Of a stretch of 5,098 nt of DNA, positions 1-5,098 are shown piece by piece (positions within the stretch are counted from its first letter, which is position 1; each line of letters begins with the position of its first letter). A model generated the notes under the pieces. The model saw only the letters and a program-made list of their open reading frames with translations. It did not search any database and was not told the origin of the DNA. Where the stretch lies: NCBI GenBank assembly GCA_963600315.1, contig CAVCAW010000124.1:1-5098 (forward strand), in the 5' to 3' direction. This DNA comes from UBA6382 sp963600315 (lineage in GTDB: Bacteria; Bacteroidota; Bacteroidia; Bacteroidales; Bacteroidaceae). The position numbers and the translations under genes were made by a program.

Positions 1-1539
1 ATAGAATACACCTTCTGACTCTACCGTCCACACATTGCGGAGTTTTTTATCTTCAAGATACATCTTCATCAAGCTAGTCTCAGTATGGTTCATTGCCACG
101 ACTACAGTATCTTGCACTTTGTCATCTAACTGGAAATAGTTTACTTTAACATTCTGATGAACTTCTGATCGCACAAGTTGACCTTCGTTAAAATACATAT
201 GCATCTCTTTGCCCGCAATCTGATTAAAATGCAAAGAGTCTAACTGTTCGCATAGCAAAGCTTGATTAATAACTCTGATGCTATCCATTGTGGAATCGTT
301 GAAATAAGAGTGTATCTCCTCGCCAATAATCTGCTGGCGACCATTCCACACAACAGGATTGCCATACAATGACAACACCCTAGTTTTAGAATTAAAAGAC
401 AAAGAGTCAGCAACACTTTGCACATCGGTTCTAAAAGATCGCGAATGATGGAATCCGCTAACTATCCTATAGACACTATCTGTATTCATGCAATAGCTTT
501 CCATCTTCAAGGTGTCTGCATGAAGGAATAGAGTATCTGTCTCAGAGAAGTTTTTCACTAAAGCCTTACCATATGAAAGGCAATATCCAGTACTGTCATT
601 GTAGTAACAGTAATCACCGGTCAATATGGATTTATTGGGCTCGTCATTATAAACAAAATCACCGAAGCCCTCTGCCACACGGTTGTCTTTATCAAACACG
701 ATAGAATCCGCCACCATTTTGGACCCACCATTCACTACAACAGAACGATTCAGAAGCACTGCCTTGTTTGTCTCAGTATTGAAGAAACCATTCTCTGTAT
801 ATATATTGGTTTGACCGTTAATGACGTTCGACCGCCCTCTGGCCTGCGCATCTTTAGTTATCACATTGTAGTATAGCGTATCTGTACGCATGTTATAGTT
901 TTCACTCTTCAATTCTACATTATAATTGAATATGGCTTGCTTGCTATGGGCATCATATTGTCCCCAATCAGACGTAAGGATATTAGTCCCATCAATCAGT
1001 TCACCACCTTCGAAGAAATACCCCATATTATACAGGCGATCATAATCCAAAGAATCTGTGTATAATGTAGACTTTCCGTGTTTCAGCACTACACCTCGAT
1101 GTGTCAGGCTACGTGCCTGCGCTACTTGCGAATTGCCATCATAAAACAAGTACTCGCTTTTCAAAGACAAGGTATCACCTTGAAACATTTTCACATTTCC
1201 AAAAGCTTTGAACGAGTTGTTATCTCTGAAAAAATTTGCACTATCACATTTCAGAACAGTACCATCATGGAAAAATTCCACATGGCCTATGAATATCTGA
1301 ACCCCGGGCAATTCATTTTCATCATATACTACAGAATCTGCATGACGAACTACAATTTCGGCACCTTTTGGACGACTCTTGTTTGTCTTATTTATGGTAC
1401 CAACATTTTTTACTCGTTGTTTAGGTTGATAGGTAGCTCCATATAGAGAACACATAGCAAACAAAAGAAAAACAAGCATTAACAAAGAACTTGTTTTTCT
1501 CCCGTATTGAAGCAATCCTGCCAACATTTTCTTTTTCAT
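1..1539 (-). CDS. OstA/LptA-like periplasmic protein, 3' end cut by window edge
   Basis: Reading the minus strand from the ATG at 1539 gives 513 codons with no stop before base 1, so the C-terminus is missing. An N-terminal signal peptide is visible: basic residues at 2-4 and 14-15, a hydrophobic core at about 18-32, and probable cleavage near Ala35. The rest is beta-rich. It is built of repeated turns carrying an Asp-Ser/Thr-Leu-x-Tyr/Phe motif (CDS at 98, TDSLDY at 161, TDTLYY at 219, ADSIVF at 277, ADTLKM at 341, ADSLSF at 377, LDSLHF at 433). This pattern fits the OstA/LptA beta-jellyroll family, whose members carry lipopolysaccharide across the periplasm; a transport role here is inferred. 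The part after residue 433 resembles the C-terminal region of Bacteroidetes OstA-like proteins as I remember them, so the true end is probably close. An in-frame ATG at 1560 overlaps the surA stop and would add seven residues (MIWHIVS). I chose 1539 because it gives a more normal signal peptide. It follows two periplasmic foldases, which supports an envelope role. Confidence 0.85.
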   Translation of the reverse strand, partial: MKKKMLAGLLQYGRKTSSLLMLVFLLFAMCSLYGATYQPKQRVKNVGTINKTNKSRPKGAEIVVRHADSVVYDENELPGVQIFIGHVEFFHDGTVLKCDSANFFRDNNSFKAFGNVKMFQGDTLSLKSEYLFYDGNSQVAQARSLTHRGVVLKHGKSTLYTDSLDYDRLYNMGYFFEGGELIDGTNILTSDWGQYDAHSKQAIFNYNVELKSENYNMRTDTLYYNVITKDAQARGRSNVINGQTNIYTENGFFNTETNKAVLLNRSVVVNGGSKMVADSIVFDKDNRVAEGFGDFVYNDEPNKSILTGDYCYYNDSTGYCLSYGKALVKNFSETDTLFLHADTLKMESYCMNTDSVYRIVSGFHHSRSFRTDVQSVADSLSFNSKTRVLSLYGNPVVWNGRQQIIGEEIHSYFNDSTMDSIRVINQALLCEQLDSLHFNQIAGKEMHMYFNEGQLVRSEVHQNVKVNYFQLDDKVQDTVVVAMNHTETSLMKMYLEDKKLRNVWTVESEGVFY

Positions 1540-1556
1540 CGAAACAATGTGCCAAA

Positions 1557-1560
1557 TCAT
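1557..1560 (-). other. ATGA stop/start overlap between surA and the OstA-like frame
   Basis: On the coding strand the surA stop TGA (1559-1557) is embedded in ATGA. The ATG of that quartet (1560-1558) is in frame with the OstA-like gene, seven codons before the ATG at 1539. If it is used, termination on surA could feed initiation of the next gene directly. If the ATG at 1539 is used, the spacing is 17 bases, which still permits coupling. No clear Shine-Dalgarno sequence helps to choose, as is usual in Bacteroidetes. Confidence 0.45.
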
Positions 1561-2924
1561 GTCTTCAGCCAATTGTATTTATAACCGGTCTTTTTCCAGC
1601 CGTCTTTGATACTTATATAAGTTGTCTTTATCTTTTCCTTAATCCAATTCTCAACAATCTCCTCACTTTTCCTTTCCTTAACAATCTCCGTGAGTAATTT
1701 AAAATCATCGGTCACATCGGCTCTATGCTCTGGTATTTTGTTCTTAAGTTTAACTATTGAACAAACTTTCATACCACTATTAGCATTCATAATAAAAGCT
1801 TTTGAGATTTCGCCTACACCAAGTCGTTCTACTACTTTGGCGACATCTTGGTGCATATAGTGAAGATCCTCCATTCTATACCTTGAGGACTGCGAACCCG
1901 TATTCATGTCAGTAGATGCCATTATTCCGTGGTTGCTTCTTGTTTCTTTGTCTTCCGAAAATAGAATGACAGCATTCTCAAAATCGATTTTTCCAGACCT
2001 TATCTGCGATGCCACGCTGTCTAGCCTTGCCAATGTCTTATCAACCTCTTCGTCAGACACTTCTGGTTTCCTCAGAATATGTCGGCAGTTTATTTTTTCG
2101 CCTCTTCTCTCTATTAGTTGAATTATATGATATCCATACTCTGTCTTAACAACTTTGGATACTGTTTTAGGGTCGGTTAGAGCGAATGCAACACTTGAGA
2201 ATTCAGGAACCAAATCCGCACGACCCATGAATCCGAGTTCACCACCTTTTGAACTTGATGCATCAGCAGAATAAAGACGTGCAAGCGTAGCAAAGGACTC
2301 CCCTTTCTTTACCCTATCAGCATACTCTACAAGTTCTGCTTTGACACGTTCAATTTCTTCAGGTGAAACATATGGGGATTCTGTGATTATCTGCACTTCA
2401 ACCTGTGTCGGTATAATAGGAAGGCTATCCATTGGAATATCCTTGAAATAGCGCCTTACTTCAGCTGGAGTAACATTGTCATCTCCAATAATCTTAGAAC
2501 GAACTTGATATATTTTTGATTGTTCTATATAGGATTTGGTCAGTTGTGCCTTAAGTTCTTTGATAGACTGATTTCTATATTCAGCCAAAGCCTCCTCAGA
2601 ACCAACCTGGTCCACAAGCCTTTGTAGTTCTTCGTCAACCCTACTTGCCACATCTGAAGCCGACACTTCAATACTGTCAAGTTCAGCTTGGTGCAAAAAC
2701 AATTTCTGAACAGCTAGTTGCTCAGGTATAGTTACATAAGGGTCACCTTTAATGGGATTGCGATCAAACTCGGCCTGCAAACGTATCCATTCAATATCGG
2801 ACTTAAGTATTGGCTCACCGCCAACTACCCAAGCCACTTCGTCAAGAACATTATTTTGAGCCATCAGCTGTGGTAGTGAAAACGATGCCACGCAAAACAA
2901 TAAAAAGTATTTCAATTTCTTCAT
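1557..2924 (-). CDS. surA: SurA-like periplasmic chaperone / peptidyl-prolyl isomerase with two parvulin-type domains
   Basis: This complete 455-residue protein has the SurA layout. A signal peptide covers residues 1-22 (MKKLKYFLLF start, likely cut between Ala22 and Gln23). An N-terminal chaperone region spans about 25-160 and opens with DEVAWVVGGEPILKSDIE, the usual SurA start. Parvulin-type domain 1 spans about 175-273 (GGELGF at 228, YGYHII at 263) and domain 2 about 278-393 (CRHIL at 280). A charged helical tail runs from about 400. E. coli SurA escorts unfolded outer-membrane proteins through the periplasm, and the same role is inferred here. The active-site signature is incomplete in both domains: domain 1 has Gln178 where the first conserved His is expected, while domain 2 keeps that His (282) but lacks the GGxLG turn and the second His. 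Chaperone activity may therefore matter more than isomerase activity. The gene starts 6 bases after the preceding PpiC gene. The symbol is given by architecture; orthology to E. coli SurA was not tested. Confidence 0.9.
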   Translation of the reverse strand: MKKLKYFLLFCVASFSLPQLMAQNNVLDEVAWVVGGEPILKSDIEWIRLQAEFDRNPIKGDPYVTIPEQLAVQKLFLHQAELDSIEVSASDVASRVDEELQRLVDQVGSEEALAEYRNQSIKELKAQLTKSYIEQSKIYQVRSKIIGDDNVTPAEVRRYFKDIPMDSLPIIPTQVEVQIITESPYVSPEEIERVKAELVEYADRVKKGESFATLARLYSADASSSKGGELGFMGRADLVPEFSSVAFALTDPKTVSKVVKTEYGYHIIQLIERRGEKINCRHILRKPEVSDEEVDKTLARLDSVASQIRSGKIDFENAVILFSEDKETRSNHGIMASTDMNTGSQSSRYRMEDLHYMHQDVAKVVERLGVGEISKAFIMNANSGMKVCSIVKLKNKIPEHRADVTDDFKLLTEIVKERKSEEIVENWIKEKIKTTYISIKDGWKKTGYKYNWLKT

Positions 2925-2930
2925 AATATC

Positions 2931-4364
2931 TCAATCATGGTTGTTGACCGTAGACAAAACGCTTTCGTTGAGTGTAAAACCATATTTCTCTCGGAGAGAG
3001 TTTACCCAATCTTGTTCTTTGAAAATTTGGTAATCAGACAATACAGCATTCTTCACATCAACAACTTCTTTAGGTTGTTTTATTTTTTTGCCAATAACTT
3101 TATAGAAAGGGAACAACCTATTTTCCTTCACTTTATTAACGGTTCCAAACACCTCTTTGTCTACAATTTGGTTATCACCAGCCTTATAGATGCCAAAATG
3201 AACATTCATGGCTTTGAGAGAGTCCGTTGGCATTAGTTTCTTTAGCATCAGGAGTCCCTCGTCAGTTTTGCATTTCTTCAGAATTTTCGTTACACTTGAC
3301 AACAATTCCATGCTGTGTGTCTTTACTACATAGCCACGGAAACGTGGACTTTCCCATTTGTACTTTCGTTTATTATCATTAAAGAACTTTTCAAGTCCAC
3401 TATTGTCATCTGTAGCTCTTTGCCAAACCAATTTGTTCGTTGCTTCATAGAGAAGCAAGCCGTCATAATACTCTGCCAAGAGATATTTCAGCGCAGGGTT
3501 CTGCCTTTCTGCTCTGTCCTGAATTTTCTTAATTATATCTTCACGTGAAAGAGAACCGCCGCTTTCTTGAACCAAACGATTTATCTCGTGTTCAGCTGCG
3601 TCTTCTCTCAGACCGCGGGCATTTAAATTTTCAAGAATATCTTTGCGCATTTCAGCAAAATTGCCAAACGGTTTTCTTGCATGTACGAACACAATATGAT
3701 ATCCTGCAGGGGAGGCAAATGGCCGACTATAGTGACCAGGGACAAGAGAATACACCGTATCTCTGAATTCTGGCATCATCTGCGATGGACTGAGCCAACC
3801 AAGTTTTCCTCCAGTTACGGACGAATGGCTATCTTGTGAAAAATTTCTTACCAAAACTGCAAAGTCTGCTCCATTGGAAAGTGCTCGCCACAAAGAGTCG
3901 GCCCTTGCTTTCTGTAACTCAGCAACATTCTCACTAGAATTTTGCGGAATGCGAAGAAATAAATGCGACAGCAGAACGATATCTGAGTCACCAACACTTT
4001 CCTTGACTGCATCATATACAACATGAGCTACAGAATCAGCATACGTAGAATCGTAAACATACGAGTGTAACTGGGAGTCACGGTAGAAACGATATTCTTT
4101 CCAGAAAGAAGATAGTGTATCGAGTTTTGCGTCAAGTGCAGCTCTTACTTTCAAGCGGTAATCCACAAACAGGTCTACGTATTTGCGGATTTCATCCTTC
4201 GATGTAACCTTGCCACCGACACTGTTTTTATTTAGCGAGTACTCAAATTCAGAACGTGTAACATCACGTCCCGCCACAGTCATTAGCACAGGATCAATTT
4301 GCGCACATACGCACATTGATACGAATGTGGATATAAACAGAATCGCTATCTTTCTCTTCACCAT
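2931..4364 (-). CDS. Secreted PpiC-type (parvulin) peptidyl-prolyl cis-trans isomerase
   Basis: This complete 477-residue protein starts at the ATG at 4364 and ends in TGA at 2931. Residues 1-21 form a signal peptide (basic MVKRK, hydrophobic core, Val-Cys-Ala before Gln22). The alpha-helical segment at about 25-125 resembles the N-terminal part of SurA/PpiC chaperones (VAGRDVTRSEFEY near 30). A well-formed parvulin domain lies at about 129-230. It has the first conserved His (134, in LLSHLFL), the Asp-containing SQDS stretch (175-178), the GGKLGW turn (185-190) and the second His (223, in GYHIV), so isomerase activity is plausible. Residues 290-470 contain a helical linker and then a beta/alpha region with no full parvulin motif. 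Family members speed up proline isomerisation and help fold envelope proteins. Its position just before surA and the OstA-like gene suggests outer-membrane protein assembly; its clients are unknown. Cys18 and Cys20 do not fit a lipobox, so it is probably soluble in the periplasm. Confidence 0.9.
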   Translation of the reverse strand: MVKRKIAILFISTFVSMCVCAQIDPVLMTVAGRDVTRSEFEYSLNKNSVGGKVTSKDEIRKYVDLFVDYRLKVRAALDAKLDTLSSFWKEYRFYRDSQLHSYVYDSTYADSVAHVVYDAVKESVGDSDIVLLSHLFLRIPQNSSENVAELQKARADSLWRALSNGADFAVLVRNFSQDSHSSVTGGKLGWLSPSQMMPEFRDTVYSLVPGHYSRPFASPAGYHIVFVHARKPFGNFAEMRKDILENLNARGLREDAAEHEINRLVQESGGSLSREDIIKKIQDRAERQNPALKYLLAEYYDGLLLYEATNKLVWQRATDDNSGLEKFFNDNKRKYKWESPRFRGYVVKTHSMELLSSVTKILKKCKTDEGLLMLKKLMPTDSLKAMNVHFGIYKAGDNQIVDKEVFGTVNKVKENRLFPFYKVIGKKIKQPKEVVDVKNAVLSDYQIFKEQDWVNSLREKYGFTLNESVLSTVNNHD

Positions 4365-4404
4365 ATTCTACTGGAGCTCACACAAGGCGATGTGCTGCAC
4401 TTGT
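4365..4404 (-). other. Short guaB-ppiC spacer without visible terminator or promoter
   Basis: These 40 bases separate the guaB stop from the next start codon. On the coding strand I see only a weak four-pair inverted repeat (CACA at 4394-4391 against TGTG at 4384-4381) with no following T-run, and the self-complementary GAGCTC. There is no TAnnTTTG-like -7 element or TTTG -33 element of the Bacteroidetes type. Read-through from guaB into the foldase genes is the simplest reading. A weak or unusual promoter cannot be excluded by eye. Confidence 0.5.
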
Positions 4405-5098
4405 TTAGTCTGGACGACTATAATTGGGAGCCTCGCTCGTTATCGTTATGTCATGTGGGTGGCTCTCGAGCACACCAGCATTGGTAATTCGCGTAAACTT
4501 GGCATTATGCAACAAGTCTATCGTGGCCGCACCACAATATCCCATACCAGAACGTAGTCCGCCTACTAGCTGATAGATAACCTCCTGAACAGTACCTTTG
4601 TAGGGCACACGACCAGCAATACCCTCAGGCACAAGTTTTTTTGTCTCTACAACACCACTTTGGAAATATCGGTCCTTACTACCATTTTCCATTGCCTCCA
4701 ATGACCCCATGCCGCGATATGTCTTAAACTTTCTTCCGTTAAGAATAATAGTCTCGCCTGGAGATTCTTCAGTTCCAGCTACAAGCGAGCCTATCATTAC
4801 ACAATCTCCACCTGCAGCAAGAGCCTTTACGACATCGCCACTGTAGCGCAAACCACCATCTGCAATCATAGGCACGTCAGTCCCCTTGAGAGCTTGAGCT
4901 ACATCATAAATGGCAGACAATTGTGGTACGCCCACACCGGCTACCACTCTAGTGGTGCATATACTGCCCGGACCTATTCCAACCTTTATGGAATCTGCGC
5001 CCGCCTCGACAAGCATCTTAGCGGCTTCGCCCGTAGCAACATTGCCAACAACGATATCCACACCAGTGAAATTTTTCTTTGCTTCCTTTACCTTATCG
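4405..5098 (-). CDS. guaB: IMP dehydrogenase, C-terminal part (5' end outside window)
   Basis: The frame is open from the right edge to TAA at 4405, giving 230 complete codons; family members are usually about 490 residues, so roughly the last half is present. The GTG at 5061 is an internal valine codon, because the same frame continues upstream without a stop. IMP dehydrogenase oxidises IMP to XMP with NAD+ in the cytoplasm, the committed step to guanine nucleotides. Fragment numbering shows the key parts: the catalytic loop GIGPGSICTTR with nucleophile Cys47; Asp80 and the following GG, which bind the IMP ribose and phosphate; the TYRGMGSLEAM segment at 126-136; and the mobile flap with the Arg143-Tyr144 pair (DRYF) that activates water, followed by LVPEGIAGRVPYKG. 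The C-terminus (ESHPHD, then EAPNYSRPD) looks complete. The CBS regulatory domains, if present, lie outside the window. GMP reductase is unlikely because the Arg-Tyr flap and the long C-terminal region are present. Confidence 0.97.
   Translation of the reverse strand, partial: DKVKEAKKNFTGVDIVVGNVATGEAAKMLVEAGADSIKVGIGPGSICTTRVVAGVGVPQLSAIYDVAQALKGTDVPMIADGGLRYSGDVVKALAAGGDCVMIGSLVAGTEESPGETIILNGRKFKTYRGMGSLEAMENGSKDRYFQSGVVETKKLVPEGIAGRVPYKGTVQEVIYQLVGGLRSGMGYCGAATIDLLHNAKFTRITNAGVLESHPHDITITSEAPNYSRPD

Noticed and set aside
240..425. Minus-strand open frame of 61 codons with a hydrophobic, Cys/Leu-rich product
   Set aside because: It is out of frame inside the OstA-like gene, which is open across the whole region with the expected repeat motifs.
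1078..1446. Plus-strand open frame of 122 codons
   Set aside because: It lies antisense to the N-terminal part of the OstA-like gene, whose minus-strand translation shows a signal peptide and family repeats. The plus-strand product has no recognisable domain.
2937..3766. Three further plus-strand open frames of 73-99 codons
   Set aside because: All are antisense to the PpiC coding sequence, whose reading is supported by conserved catalytic motifs and a signal peptide.
4302..4364. Lipoprotein signal in the PpiC protein (Cys18, Cys20)
   Set aside because: The residue before Cys18 is Met and the one before Cys20 is Val, neither fitting a lipobox. Val-Cys-Ala followed by Gln fits ordinary signal peptidase cleavage better. 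Cys30 of the OstA-like protein also follows Met and was rejected for the same reason.
4381..4394. Inverted repeat in the guaB-PpiC spacer as a possible terminator
   Set aside because: The stem is only four pairs plus a possible G-T wobble, and no T-run follows on the coding strand.
4183..4557. Plus-strand open frame of 124 codons spanning the guaB-PpiC junction
   Set aside because: It is antisense to the clear C-terminus of IMP dehydrogenase and to the signal peptide of the PpiC protein. It has no recognisable motif.
4405..5061. Treating the GTG at 5061 as the guaB start
   Set aside because: The frame continues upstream to the window edge with plausible IMP dehydrogenase sequence (KEAKKNFTGVDIVVGN), and a start here would remove half of the catalytic barrel.

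Overview
The window looks like a piece of a Bacteroidales chromosome, most likely Prevotella or a close relative. This rests on the gene content and order, the AT-leaning codon use, signal peptides that end in Ala-Gln, and start codons without clear Shine-Dalgarno sequences. I could not run a similarity search, so the genus is an inference. All four genes lie on the minus strand and transcription runs from high to low coordinates.

In transcription order: (1) 4405-5098, the C-terminal part of guaB, IMP dehydrogenase, whose 5' end lies outside the window; (2) 2931-4364, a complete 477-residue secreted PpiC-type (parvulin) peptidyl-prolyl isomerase; (3) 1557-2924, a complete 455-residue SurA-like protein with two parvulin-type domains; (4) 1-1539, an OstA/LptA-like protein whose 3' end runs off the left edge after 513 codons. 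The fourth frame never closes inside the window. I read it by translating the reverse complement from 1539 down to base 1 and met no stop codon.

The gaps are 40, 6 and 17 bases, or a 4-base ATGA overlap if the alternative OstA start is used. No convincing terminator or Bacteroidetes-type promoter is visible in any of them, so the four genes are probably one transcript whose promoter lies upstream of guaB. No stretch over 300 bases lacks a gene. I see no RNA gene, mobile element, CRISPR array or long nucleotide repeat. Every plus-strand open frame is antisense to one of the four genes.

Genes 2-4 make a coherent envelope set: two periplasmic folding factors for outer-membrane proteins, followed by a beta-rich periplasmic protein of the lipopolysaccharide-transport family. 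guaB is a cytoplasmic purine enzyme whose link to them appears to be positional. I found no strong evidence for a new system. The points most worth a second look are the regular repeat pattern in the OstA-like protein and the way active-site residues are divided between the two SurA parvulin domains.
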